A stretch of DNA of 64,000 nucleotides from Chitinophagales bacterium (GTDB taxonomy: Bacteria > Bacteroidota > Bacteroidia > Chitinophagales > UBA8649), in contig JACJYT010000007.1 in the NCBI GenBank assembly GCA_020635975.1, positions 71,838 to 135,837 on the forward strand, in the 5' to 3' direction. This document shows positions 1-8,676 of the stretch, one piece after another. Below the pieces are notes generated by a model. The model was not told the DNA's origin. It did no database searches and saw nothing but the letters and a program-made list of their open reading frames with translations. Both the position numbers and the translations under genes were made by a program. How positions within the stretch are numbered: position 1 is the first letter of the stretch; each line of letters starts with the position of its first letter.

Positions 1-2
1 AA

Positions 3-128
3 TATTGTAAGAATTTAATGAAGAGTTTGCATCAAGACGCTATTTCTTGTTTAAAATCTCTTTCGACCAAAAAATCGCTCGACTCTCTATTAGAAATTGC
101 GGATCTAATTATAGAAAGAAAGAGTTAA
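3..128 (+). CDS. C-terminal end of a probable polyprenyl synthetase (partial)
   Basis: Only the last 41 codons lie in the window, open from its first bases to the TAA at 126-128. The tail has short helix-like segments with alternating hydrophobic residues, a central Ser-Leu-Asp-Ser-Leu-Leu stretch and a final IIERKS. This resembles the C-terminus of polyprenyl diphosphate synthetases (IspA/IspB type), which usually ends in a hydrophobic helix followed by an Arg-Lys or Arg-Asp tail. None of the catalytic DDxxD motifs are visible because they would lie upstream. The resemblance is weak and the call is tentative; that it is a real coding end is more certain than its function. Confidence 0.45.
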   Translation, partial: YCKNLMKSLHQDAISCLKSLSTKKSLDSLLEIADLIIERKS

Positions 129-167
129 TTTCCGTAAGTTTAGTTCTTACTCTAACTCTTCTTTAGC

Positions 168-1325
168 ATGAAAAACACTTTTATACTAGCTTTTTGCTTT
201 AGTGCCTTCTTCTCTTTTGCCCAAAAAAAAGACTTGGCATCCACACCGCCTATGGGTTGGAATTCTTGGAACCATTTTCATTGTGATGTTAATGAAACTC
301 TAATTAAAGAAATTGCGGATGCTATGCTTGCCACAGGAATGGCGAGCGTAGGTTATGAGTATGTTGTAATAGACGATTGCTGGCAAATTGGAAGAGATGA
401 AAATGGAATTTTAATTGCAGACCGACTTCGCTTTCCTTCAGGAATGAAGAGCTTGGCCGACTATGTTCATAGTAAAGGTTTAAAATTTGGTATTTATAGC
501 GACGCCGGAAAGAAAACTTGTCAAGAACGACCAGGTAGTCTCGATTCTGAAGCTATTGATGCGAAGACTTTTGCCGAATGGGGTGTAGATTATATCAAAT
601 ATGATTGGTGTCACCATGGTTTTTTAAAAGCCGAAAATATCTATCCTATTATGGGAGCAGAATTGGCTAACTTAGATAGAGAAATCGTATATAGTGTTTG
701 TAATTGGGGCTGGGGCGACCCTTGGTTATGGGCTCCAGATTTTGCGCATCTTTGGCGAACTACATGGGATGTTGAAGCCTGTTTTGATTGTAAGGGCAAT
801 ATTATTTGGAAGAGTGTAGAAGAGATTATAGATCTAAATATGCCTTTAGCACCATATGCGAAACCAGGGGCTTGGAACGATCCCGACATGCTTGAAGTAG
901 GGAATGGCTCTTTAACAGAAGACGAAAACATGGCTCATTTTGCACTTTGGTGTATGATGGCTGCTCCATTAATGGCAGGAAATGATTTAAGAAATATGGA
1001 AGAAAGAACTCTTGAAATTTTAAGTCATAAAGAGCTTATTCAAATTAATCAAGACCCTTTAGGCATCCAAGCTTTTAGAATATATCAAGATCCATTTTTC
1101 GAAATTTGGTTAAAACCTTTACAAGGCGGCTCTAAAGCGCTTAGCTTGTTTAATAGAAGTGAAGAAACTATAGATTATCAAGTTAATTGGAAGGATTTAT
1201 TGCATCTAGAAAACGTATATCAGGTCAAAGATTTGATAAATCAGCGTATTGAATCGAGCACAGAAGAGAATCTTAAGCTAAGCCTTAGAGCCAATAGTGT
1301 ACTGGTATATCGTTTAGATTTATAG
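168..1325 (+). CDS. Secreted alpha-galactosidase, glycoside hydrolase family 27
   Basis: This enzyme should release terminal alpha-linked galactose from oligosaccharides or polysaccharides outside the cytoplasm. Residues 1-18 are a signal peptide ending in FAQ. The catalytic barrel starts at TPPMGWNSWNHF (about 26-37), the family signature. The nucleophile is Asp146 in YIKYDWC, and the acid/base lies in the WNDPDM motif at about 236-241. RTTWDVEACFD (about 197-207) lines the pocket in GH27 enzymes. A small beta domain follows to residue 385, the normal length for a bacterial GH27. There is no T9SS sorting domain, so it is probably periplasmic or outer-membrane associated. It stands alone with no sugar transporter nearby. 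Substrate detail is inference. Confidence 0.93.
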   Translation: MKNTFILAFCFSAFFSFAQKKDLASTPPMGWNSWNHFHCDVNETLIKEIADAMLATGMASVGYEYVVIDDCWQIGRDENGILIADRLRFPSGMKSLADYVHSKGLKFGIYSDAGKKTCQERPGSLDSEAIDAKTFAEWGVDYIKYDWCHHGFLKAENIYPIMGAELANLDREIVYSVCNWGWGDPWLWAPDFAHLWRTTWDVEACFDCKGNIIWKSVEEIIDLNMPLAPYAKPGAWNDPDMLEVGNGSLTEDENMAHFALWCMMAAPLMAGNDLRNMEERTLEILSHKELIQINQDPLGIQAFRIYQDPFFEIWLKPLQGGSKALSLFNRSEETIDYQVNWKDLLHLENVYQVKDLINQRIESSTEENLKLSLRANSVLVYRLDL

Positions 1326-1521
1326 TTTAAATTTCAGTATATTATTATATGTTTGTATTGAATTATTGTAAATCAACAACTTAATACCTTAATCTCGTTT
1401 TTGTAGGCAAGTTTTTTAGTTATCCACATTAGGTATAACACTTAGCCTTTTTTGAAACTTTAAGAGTTCTAAGACGTAAACTCCAATATGAAAACTAAGG
1501 TGACCAACTAAACTCTTGCGT

Positions 1522-4149
1522 ATGAAAAGATACTTACTCTCTCTGCTTGTTTTCTTCCTAGTTAGCTCCCAAAAAACCTATGCAACACACGCATTAGGTG
1601 GAGATATTATGTACGAAGTAATCGGTCCAAATCAATACGAAGTTACCTTAAGAGTTTATCGAGATTGCAATGGGATTAATTTAGGGAATTCTGCTACAAT
1701 TACTTGGACGGGTTCTTGTGGGAGTGGAAATGCAACAGCCACTCGAATTAGCAATTTAGATATCACTCCAATTTGTCCAAGTTTACCTACTGCTTGTGCT
1801 GGAGGTAGTGGAACCCTTGGCATTGAAGAACATACTTATGTAGCTACCATTACACTTCCTGCTGGTTGTACAGATATTCGCTTTGCTTATTCCTTGTGTT
1901 GTAGGAATAATTCGATTACTACGGTTACAAACCCAGGCGGCGAAAATATTTATATTTTTGCCGATCATGAAACGGGTAGTGTTGTAAATCATTCTCCCGT
2001 CTTTAACAATGTCCCTTCTCCCATAGTCTGCGTTAACCAACCTGTACTATATAATCACGGGGTATTCGACCCAGATGGAGATTCCTTAGTCTTTATTCAA
2101 AGTAATTGCTACGAGGCCAACAATAATGTGATAGAATATGCCGCTGGATTCAATGGAACCAATCCATTAATAACTGCAAATCCTATCGTGGTAAATCCAC
2201 AAACCGGAGCAATAAGCTTTACCCCAACAAGTGTTCAAGTAGGGGTTATGTGTATCGTTGTGCAAGAATATAGAAATGGTGTCTTTATAGGAGAAACTAT
2301 CAGAGATATTCAGTTTACTGTAGTTGCTTGTTCTAATACACCGCCGGTATCTTCAGGAATCAATAATACACCTGGTAACGATTCTCTTAATTTCGTTATG
2401 AATGTTTGCGAGAATAATCAGGTTTGCTTTGACATTTCCTTTAGTGATGTCAATATGAATAATATGACCATTTCTTGGAACCAAGAAATTCCATCTGCTA
2501 ATTTTCAGGTTTTTAATAATTCTTCTCAAACGCCAACAGCTCAGTTTTGCTGGTCGCCTACACCTGCAGATATCGGACTTAACTTTTTTTCTGTGAATGT
2601 AATTGATGATGCTTGTCCGGTAGTAGGAAATTCAACCTATACTTATACCATACAGGTGCAGCCCAATCCCAATAGTATTAATTTGACTTATGATAATACT
2701 ATCTGCTCCAATGAAAGTTCTTTGCTTAGCTTAACTACATCCAGCACACCAGACAGTATCGTTTGGCAGGCTAATCCAAGTTTAAATACTGCTGATCCTT
2801 ATAATCCAATTGCCAGTCCAGCAACTAGTACTACTTATTATGTAGAAGTCTTTTTTGGAGGAGGATGCAATATTAGCGATAGTGCTGTCATTCAAGTTTA
2901 TACTGATCCTCTTGTTCAAGCCTTTGCTAATACCAACAATATTTGTAATGGTGGAACTGCATTTTTATATGGACAAGGAGCAGCTTTCTATACTTGGAAT
3001 AATGGGGTAGTAGATAGTATTCCTTTTACTCCTCCGGCTGGCATAACAGATTATATACTTACAGGAAGTACTGTAGATGGTTGTATTGCCTACGATACAG
3101 TCCAATTAGTGGTTAATCCCGTTTTAGGAATTGTTGCTAATCCTGGTCCTATACCTTGTTTAGGAGATTCGATTAGTTTGAATGCTAGTGGTGCATTTAC
3201 CTATGTGTGGAATAATGGAGTAACAGATGGACAAAATTTTGTTCCACCTTTAGGAACAACTACTTATGTTTTAACAGGAACAGATGTGAACGGATGTGTT
3301 GCACAAGATAGCATAGACATAACTGTAAATCCTTTGCCTAGTGTGGTAGCAAATACTAGCGATAACAATGTTTGTATAGGAACGAGTATTGTACTTAGCG
3401 GATCAGGTGCGGTATCTTATACCTGGAATAATGGGGTAACCGATGGACAAAGTTTTGTACCTCCAGTAGGCACTACCACTTATGTAGTAACAGGAACGGA
3501 TGCCAATGGATGCGTGAATTATGATAGTATAGATATTGTGGTAAATGACCTTCCAGTAGTAGTAGCAAATACTAGCGATAACAATGTTTGTATAGGAACG
3601 AACATCGTGCTTAGTGGAAGCGGAGCAGCAGCTTATACATGGAATAATGGCGTAATAGATGGACAAAGTTTTGTTCCGCCAGTGGGTACCGCTACTTACA
3701 TTGTGACAGGAACAGATGCCAATGGCTGTATTTACCAAGATAGCATAGACATCGTGGTAAATCCACTACCAGTGGTTGTTGCCAATACCAGCGATAACAA
3801 TGTTTGTATAGGAACGAGCATAGTACTTAGTGGAAGTGGAGCAGTATCTTATACATGGAATAACGGGGTAACAGACGGACAAAGCTTCAGTCCACCAGTA
3901 GGCACTACTACATATGTAGTGACAGGTACAGATGCTAATGGATGTGTTGCGCAAGATAGTATTGATGTAACTGTAAATCCTTTGCCTAGCGTATTGGCTA
4001 ATACGAGCGATAACAATGTTTGTATAGGAACAAGCATTCCTCTTAGCGGAAGCGGAGCACTAACTTATACTTGGAATAATGGGGGTAGTAGACGGACAAA
4101 GTTTCGTTCCGCCAGTAGGTACTACTACTTATGTAGTCACTGGTACTGA
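1522..4149 (+). CDS. Giant repeat surface protein, N-terminal piece (frame-disrupted gene 1522-8453)
   Basis: First piece of one disrupted gene. I chose ATG 1522 over in-frame TTG 1516. A signal peptide ends near residue 21 (KTYA-THALGG). Residues 22-460 are Thr/Asn/Gly/Cys-rich beta-type sequence resembling PKD or cadherin-like domains of large Bacteroidota surface proteins. The 72-residue repeats begin at residue 462 (nt 2905). At 4081-4085 a run of five G replaces the four G seen in equivalent repeats, shifting the frame so this piece ends at 4149. Removing the five net extra bases at four sites would give one 2308-residue protein with a C-terminal CHU_C/T9SS type B domain. Probable role: adhesion or gliding surface structure. 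Whether the breaks are biological or assembly errors cannot be decided here. Confidence 0.8.
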   Translation: MKRYLLSLLVFFLVSSQKTYATHALGGDIMYEVIGPNQYEVTLRVYRDCNGINLGNSATITWTGSCGSGNATATRISNLDITPICPSLPTACAGGSGTLGIEEHTYVATITLPAGCTDIRFAYSLCCRNNSITTVTNPGGENIYIFADHETGSVVNHSPVFNNVPSPIVCVNQPVLYNHGVFDPDGDSLVFIQSNCYEANNNVIEYAAGFNGTNPLITANPIVVNPQTGAISFTPTSVQVGVMCIVVQEYRNGVFIGETIRDIQFTVVACSNTPPVSSGINNTPGNDSLNFVMNVCENNQVCFDISFSDVNMNNMTISWNQEIPSANFQVFNNSSQTPTAQFCWSPTPADIGLNFFSVNVIDDACPVVGNSTYTYTIQVQPNPNSINLTYDNTICSNESSLLSLTTSSTPDSIVWQANPSLNTADPYNPIASPATSTTYYVEVFFGGGCNISDSAVIQVYTDPLVQAFANTNNICNGGTAFLYGQGAAFYTWNNGVVDSIPFTPPAGITDYILTGSTVDGCIAYDTVQLVVNPVLGIVANPGPIPCLGDSISLNASGAFTYVWNNGVTDGQNFVPPLGTTTYVLTGTDVNGCVAQDSIDITVNPLPSVVANTSDNNVCIGTSIVLSGSGAVSYTWNNGVTDGQSFVPPVGTTTYVVTGTDANGCVNYDSIDIVVNDLPVVVANTSDNNVCIGTNIVLSGSGAAAYTWNNGVIDGQSFVPPVGTATYIVTGTDANGCIYQDSIDIVVNPLPVVVANTSDNNVCIGTSIVLSGSGAVSYTWNNGVTDGQSFSPPVGTTTYVVTGTDANGCVAQDSIDVTVNPLPSVLANTSDNNVCIGTSIPLSGSGALTYTWNNGGSRRTKFRSASRYYYLCSHWY

Positions 4150-4888
4150 CGCCAATGGCTGTATTAACCAAGATAGTATAGACATCCTAGTAAATCCGCT
4201 ACCAGTGGTAATAGCGAATACCAGCGACAATAATGTATGTATAGGAACAAGTATCACGCTTAGTGGAAGCGGAGCAGTTTCTTATACATGGAATAATGGG
4301 GTAGTAGACGCACAAAGCTTTGCGCCGCTAGTAGGTACTACCACTTATGTAGTAACAGGAACAGATGTCAATGGCTGTTTTAGCCAAGATAGCATAAACA
4401 TCGTGGTAAATCCGCTACCAGTGGTTGTAGCCAATACCAGCGATAACAATGTTTGTATAGGAACGAATATAATACTTAGCGGAGCTGGAGCAATATCTTA
4501 TACTTGGAATAACGGGGTTGTTGACGGACAAAGTTTCAGTCCACCAGTAGGCACTACTACTTATGTGGTGACAGGGACAGATGTGAACGGATGTGTTGCA
4601 CAAATCAAGATAGCATATAAACGTTATGGTGTAAATCCTTTACCTAGCGTTAGGGCCAATACCAGCGATAACAATGTTTGTATAGGAACGAGTATTGTTC
4701 TTAGCGGAACTGGAGCAGTATCTTATACTTGGAATAATGGCGTAGTGGACGGACAAAGTTTTGTTCCGCCAGTAGGCACTACCACTTATGTAGTAACAGG
4801 AACAGATGCCAATGGCTGCATTAACCAAGACAGCATAGACATCCTAGTAAAACACACTACCAGTAGTTGTAGCAAATACCAGCGATAA
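4079..4888 (+). CDS. Giant repeat surface protein, second piece (repeats 6-9)
   Basis: This open frame continues the 1522 gene after the extra G at 4081-4085; its apparent ATG 4079 lies inside the repeat codons for WNNG and is not a real start. It holds the second half of repeat 6 and repeats 7-9. Repeat 8 has a garbled tail at about 4600-4633, where the expected QDSIDITV is replaced by an unrelated reading, with a net gain of 9 bases. The frame then breaks again at 4848-4856, where one extra base turns the expected NPLPVVVANT into KHTTSSCSK. The next stretch (about 4857-4956) encodes repeat 10 in the third frame. Confidence 0.6.
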   Translation: MGVVDGQSFVPPVGTTTYVVTGTDANGCINQDSIDILVNPLPVVIANTSDNNVCIGTSITLSGSGAVSYTWNNGVVDAQSFAPLVGTTTYVVTGTDVNGCFSQDSINIVVNPLPVVVANTSDNNVCIGTNIILSGAGAISYTWNNGVVDGQSFSPPVGTTTYVVTGTDVNGCVAQIKIAYKRYGVNPLPSVRANTSDNNVCIGTSIVLSGTGAVSYTWNNGVVDGQSFVPPVGTTTYVVTGTDANGCINQDSIDILVKHTTSSCSKYQR

Positions 4889-4953
4889 CAATGTTTGTAT
4901 AGGAACAAGTATCACACTTAGTGGAAGCGGAGCACTAACTTATACATGGAATA

Positions 4954-6309
4954 ATGGGAATAGTAGACGGACAAAGCTTTACTCCTCCAGTAGGAACCAC
5001 CACTTATGTAGTAACGGGAACCGATGCCAATGGCTGTGTAAACCAAGATAGCATAAACATTGTGGTAAATCCCTTACCAAATGTTGGATTAAATACCACA
5101 AACAGTACAATTTGTGCTGGATCAAGTATTAGTTTAAGCGGTAGTGGTGCGGATAATTATAACTGGAATAATGGTGTTGTTGATGGGCAAAGTTTTTATC
5201 CACCTGTTGGAATGCAAAAATATGTGGTTATAGGAATAGATTCGAATAATTGTCAAAATCAAGATAGTATAAACGTTATGGTGAATGCACTGCCTACAGT
5301 AGGCTTAAGCACTAGCGATAACAATGTTTGTATAGGAACCAGTATTGTTCTTAGTGGAACGGGAGCGGTATCTTATATTTGGAATAATGGTGTATCAGAT
5401 GGACAAAGTTTCGTGCCGCCAGTAGGTACCACCACTTATGTAGTAACAGGTACGGATGCCAATGGCTGTATTAACCAAGACAGTATAGACATCCTGGTAA
5501 ACCCACTACCAGTGGTAGTAGCAAATACCAGCGATAACAATGTTTGTATAGGAACCAACATCACGCTTAGTGGTAGCGGAGCCGTATCTTACTCATGGAA
5601 TAATGGCGTAGTGGACGGACAAAGCTTTACTCCTCCAGTAGGAACCACCACTTATGTAGTAACAGGAACAGATGCTAATGGCTGCGTAAACCAAGATAGC
5701 TTAGACATTGTGGTAAATCCGCTACCAGCAGTTGTGGCCAATACCAGTGCAAGCACCGTATGTGAGACTTTTAGTATTACTTTAAGCGGTTCTGGAGCTG
5801 TAACTTATACTTGGGATAATGGCGTAACAGATGCTCAAAGCTTTGTACCACCAGTAGGTACTACTACTTATGTAGTAAGCGGTACTGATGCTAATGGCTG
5901 CGTAAATCAAGACAGCCTTGACATTGTGGTGAATGCGCTACCTATTGTGGGCTTAAGCACTAGCGATAACAATGTTTGTATAGGAACCAGTATTGTTCTT
6001 AGTGGAAGCGGAGCAGTATCTTATACTTGGAATAATGGGGTAGTAGACGGACAAAGTTTTGTTCCACCAGTAGGTACCACCACTTATGTAGTGACAGGTA
6101 CCGATGCCAATGGCTGTATTAACCAAGACAGCATAGACATCCTAGTAAACCCATTACCAGTGGTAGTAGCAAATACCAGCGATAACAATGTTTGTATAGG
6201 AACCAATATCACGCTTAGTGGTAGCGGAGCCGTATCTTATTCTTGGAATAACGGAGTAGTAGACGGACAAAGCTTTAATCCGCCAGTAGGAACTACACCA
6301 CTTATGTAG
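4954..6309 (+). CDS. Giant repeat surface protein, third piece (repeats 10-16)
   Basis: Continuation of the same gene. The apparent start at 4954 is again inside WNNG codons, where GGGG is replaced by GGGAA (about 4956-4960), one base longer than in sister repeats. The piece carries the end of repeat 10, the divergent repeat 11 (GLNTTNSTICAGSS), and repeats 12 to most of 16. It ends because two extra bases at about 6293-6300 turn the codons for GTTTYVV into GTTPLM-stop. Reading resumes at once in the next frame. Confidence 0.6.
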   Translation: MGIVDGQSFTPPVGTTTYVVTGTDANGCVNQDSINIVVNPLPNVGLNTTNSTICAGSSISLSGSGADNYNWNNGVVDGQSFYPPVGMQKYVVIGIDSNNCQNQDSINVMVNALPTVGLSTSDNNVCIGTSIVLSGTGAVSYIWNNGVSDGQSFVPPVGTTTYVVTGTDANGCINQDSIDILVNPLPVVVANTSDNNVCIGTNITLSGSGAVSYSWNNGVVDGQSFTPPVGTTTYVVTGTDANGCVNQDSLDIVVNPLPAVVANTSASTVCETFSITLSGSGAVTYTWDNGVTDAQSFVPPVGTTTYVVSGTDANGCVNQDSLDIVVNALPIVGLSTSDNNVCIGTSIVLSGSGAVSYTWNNGVVDGQSFVPPVGTTTYVVTGTDANGCINQDSIDILVNPLPVVVANTSDNNVCIGTNITLSGSGAVSYSWNNGVVDGQSFNPPVGTTPLM

Positions 6310-7229
6310 TAACGGGAACCGATGCCAATGGCTGCGTAAACCAAGATAGCTTAGACATTGTGGTAAATCCGCTACCAGTAGTTGTGGCCAATACCAGTGC
6401 AAGCACCGTATGTGAGACTTTTAGTATTACTTTAAGCGGTTCTGGAGCTGTAACTTATACTTGGGATAATGGCGTAACAGATGCTCAAAGCTTTGTTCCA
6501 CCAGTAGGTACTACTACCTATGTAGTAACGGGTACCGATGCTAATGGCTGCGTAAACCAAGATAGTCTTGCCATTGTGGTGAATGCGCTACCTATTGTGG
6601 GCTTAAGCACTAGCGGTAACAATGTTTGTATAGGAACAAGTATCGTTCTTAGCGGATCTGGAGCAGTATCTTATACTTGGAATAATGGTGTATCAGATGG
6701 ACAAAGTTTTGTGTCGCCAGTAGGCACTACTACTTATGTAGTCACTGGTACGGATGCCAATGGCTGTATTAACCAAGACAGTATAGACATCCTGGTAAAC
6801 CCACTACCAAACGTAGTAGCAAATACCAGCGATAACAATGTTTGTATAGGAACCAATATCACGCTTAGTGGTAGCGGAGCCGTATCTTACTCATGGAATA
6901 ATGGCGTAGTGGACGGACAAAGCTTTAATCCGCCAGTAGGCACCACCACTTATGTAGTAACGGGAACCGATGCCAATGCTTGTGTAAATCAAGATAGTAT
7001 AGCTATCGTAGTAAATCCTTTACCTATAGTAGTTGCGAATGCTAATAATACGAGCACTTGCGAAGACTTGTCGGTGGTACTTACAGGAAGTGGCGCTTAT
7101 TCTTATGTTTGGGATAATGGTGTGGTAGATGGACTTCCTTTTATTTCTCCAGTTGGAAACACTACTTACCAAGTAGTTGGAACCGACGTAAACGGTTGTG
7201 TAAACCAAGCGAGTATAGATATTTTGGTT
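5284..7229 (+). repeat. 648-bp higher-order repeat: three copies of a three-unit block
   Basis: Repeats 12-14 (5284-5931), 15-17 (5932-6581) and 18-20 (6582-7229) follow the same order: a unit opening NALPxVGLSTS, a unit with SYSWNNGVVDG, and a third unit. In the first two blocks the third unit contains ANTSASTVCETF. Block starts are 648 bp apart (5284 to 5932), then 650 bp, the extra two bases being the frame-breaking insertion near 6295. The third unit of the last block is diverged (TSTCEDLSVVL). This shows duplication of three-unit blocks on top of single-unit duplication. Confidence 0.85.
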
Positions 7230-8453
7230 TATCCTTTACCAACAATCACAGCAAACACCAGTGGCAATATGCTTTGTGAAGGATACGAGATAAGCTTAAC
7301 TGCAAGCGGAGCTAGCACTTATGTTTGGAATAATGGCGTTGTAAACGGTCAACCTTTTGCTCCACCTGCGGGAATTACGGACTACACTGTTATGGGTACA
7401 GACATTCATGGTTGTGTGGCCTTTGATACGGCTACAATAGAAATTTTCGCCCTACCGAATGTAGTAGCCAATACAAGTGGTGATAATCTTTGTGAAGGTA
7501 GTTACATCACGCTTACAGGAACTGGCGCTCAAAGCTATACCTGGTCGAATGGAGTTAGCAATGGTTTAGCCTTTATTCCTCCTGTTGGTACCCAAGTATA
7601 TGAAGTAATGGGAACCGACTCTAATGGCTGTGTGAATACCGATACCATAAGTGTAAGTATTCTTCATCTAGGAATATTGAATGAAATGGCCGATCAAGTA
7701 CTCTGCGATGTGAGCAACTTTAGTGTTCTAAGCTCTTCTTTCTACGTAGAGAGCTTCCAATGGTATGAAATGCAAAATTCAACGGCAAATGCCTTAACTA
7801 ACGATGCTAATTTTAGCGGTGTGAACACCAATCATCTTGACGTTTCCAACTTCCTTTCTCCAAGCACCTTTGAATTCTTGTTAGAAATGGAAGGGGAGTG
7901 TGGTAACCTACTTTACGATACGGTTCATATTACCACTAATGTTTCTCCGAATGTAGACGAATTGCAAGATACTAGCTTATGTATGCACGAAACTAACATC
8001 ATTTTCGCCGACTATGAAGGCATTAATTTTCAATGGAGTGATGGCACTTTGGGACAGTATTTTAGTCCGGAGTACACTGGTTTTTACTATGTAAGTTTTG
8101 AAGAAGAAAATACAGCTTGTATAATTTCGGATAGTTTGTATATTGAAATGGAAGATTGCATAGACCAATGCGTTCTCTTAGCACCATCAGGCTTTAGTCC
8201 AAATCAAGATGGCAGCAACGACTTGTTTAGAACGGTAAATAGTTGCGAGGAAGGTTTTAGCTATTTCGATCTAAAAGTATACAATCGTTGGGGAGAGTTA
8301 GTTTTCTACACCGATGATATTAACGCTGGTTGGGATGGTGTTTACAAAGGCAGAGATGCGGAAGTGGGAGTGTACCTCTACGTAAGCGAATACGTAAAAG
8401 AATTTACCAACGAGAAGCAAATGCTTAAAGGTAATGTTACTTTGATTAGGTAG
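6360..8453 (+). CDS. Giant repeat surface protein, C-terminal piece with T9SS type B/CHU_C domain
   Basis: This is the last frame of the giant gene; coding really continues from about 6300, and GTG 6360 is only the first start-like codon. It holds repeats 17-22 to about 7661, with 20-22 increasingly divergent, as expected at the old edge of an expanding array. A non-repeat region follows (about 7662-8165). The final 95 residues start at CVLLAPSGFSPNQDG, continue with VYNRWGELVF and WDGVYKG, and end with GNVTLIR. This matches the gliding-motility-associated C-terminal (CHU_C) domain used for T9SS type B secretion. The protein is therefore expected on the cell surface or released. Confidence 0.85.
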   Translation: MVNPLPVVVANTSASTVCETFSITLSGSGAVTYTWDNGVTDAQSFVPPVGTTTYVVTGTDANGCVNQDSLAIVVNALPIVGLSTSGNNVCIGTSIVLSGSGAVSYTWNNGVSDGQSFVSPVGTTTYVVTGTDANGCINQDSIDILVNPLPNVVANTSDNNVCIGTNITLSGSGAVSYSWNNGVVDGQSFNPPVGTTTYVVTGTDANACVNQDSIAIVVNPLPIVVANANNTSTCEDLSVVLTGSGAYSYVWDNGVVDGLPFISPVGNTTYQVVGTDVNGCVNQASIDILVYPLPTITANTSGNMLCEGYEISLTASGASTYVWNNGVVNGQPFAPPAGITDYTVMGTDIHGCVAFDTATIEIFALPNVVANTSGDNLCEGSYITLTGTGAQSYTWSNGVSNGLAFIPPVGTQVYEVMGTDSNGCVNTDTISVSILHLGILNEMADQVLCDVSNFSVLSSSFYVESFQWYEMQNSTANALTNDANFSGVNTNHLDVSNFLSPSTFEFLLEMEGECGNLLYDTVHITTNVSPNVDELQDTSLCMHETNIIFADYEGINFQWSDGTLGQYFSPEYTGFYYVSFEEENTACIISDSLYIEMEDCIDQCVLLAPSGFSPNQDGSNDLFRTVNSCEEGFSYFDLKVYNRWGELVFYTDDINAGWDGVYKGRDAEVGVYLYVSEYVKEFTNEKQMLKGNVTLIR

Positions 8454-8676
8454 ATGTGAGATTATTCGACTATTCGACACGCGGGCGCTTTCGATTATTC
8501 GATTACTCGACTTCTCGACACGTTAGCACTTTCGACTTTTCGAGGTTCGACTCGCAAGCTCGCGACTGCTCGATAGTTCGACTTTTGAAAACCTATTACA
8601 AAGCTTTCATACAGTCGCCTGTCGAATAGTCTAGGTGTCGAATAATCGACCAGTCGATAAATCGATAAATCGCAAA
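8454..8676. repeat. TCGA-rich palindromic intergenic element
   Basis: The gap between the giant gene and lysC is packed with TCGAC, TTCGA and TCGAT words. Two nested perfect inverted repeats are visible: 8460-8470 pairs with 8637-8647 (11 bp), and 8468-8479 pairs with 8620-8631 (12 bp). Together they can form a stem with a small bulge enclosing a loop of about 140 nt. Base composition is richer in GC than the flanks. It lies between convergent genes, so it may end transcription both ways, or it may be a mobile short repeat. No coding potential is seen. Confidence 0.7.

Larger units (their letters stand above)
2905..7661 (+). repeat. 22 tandem 216-bp (72-residue) protein-coding repeats
   Basis: Unit boundaries fall at the codons for N-P-L-P (for example 3331, 3547, 3763 and 3979, exactly 216 bp apart). 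The unit consensus contains ANTSDNNVCIGTSIVLSGSG, then YTWNNGVVDGQSF, PPVGTTTYVVTGTDANGC and QDSIDIVV. Each unit has two Cys, in VCIG and NGC, which could form a disulfide. Units 1-2 and 20-22 are the most divergent; units 3-10 and 12-19 are nearly identical at DNA level. The first unit (2905-3114) is 210 bp. The fold is probably a PKD/Ig-like beta sandwich (inference). Confidence 0.92.

Noticed and set aside
3403..4828. Several opposite-strand open frames of about 62-111 codons, spaced at multiples of the repeat
   Set aside because: They repeat with the 216-bp period, encode implausible peptides, and are shadows of the plus-strand repeats.
2905..7661. Long direct repeats that might be a CRISPR array
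   Set aside because: The repeats are 216 bp, have no unique spacers and are translated into a continuous protein pattern.
8454..8676. TCGA-rich region considered as a CRISPR or attachment site
   Set aside because: There is no fixed repeat-spacer pattern, and no integrase or cas gene nearby.
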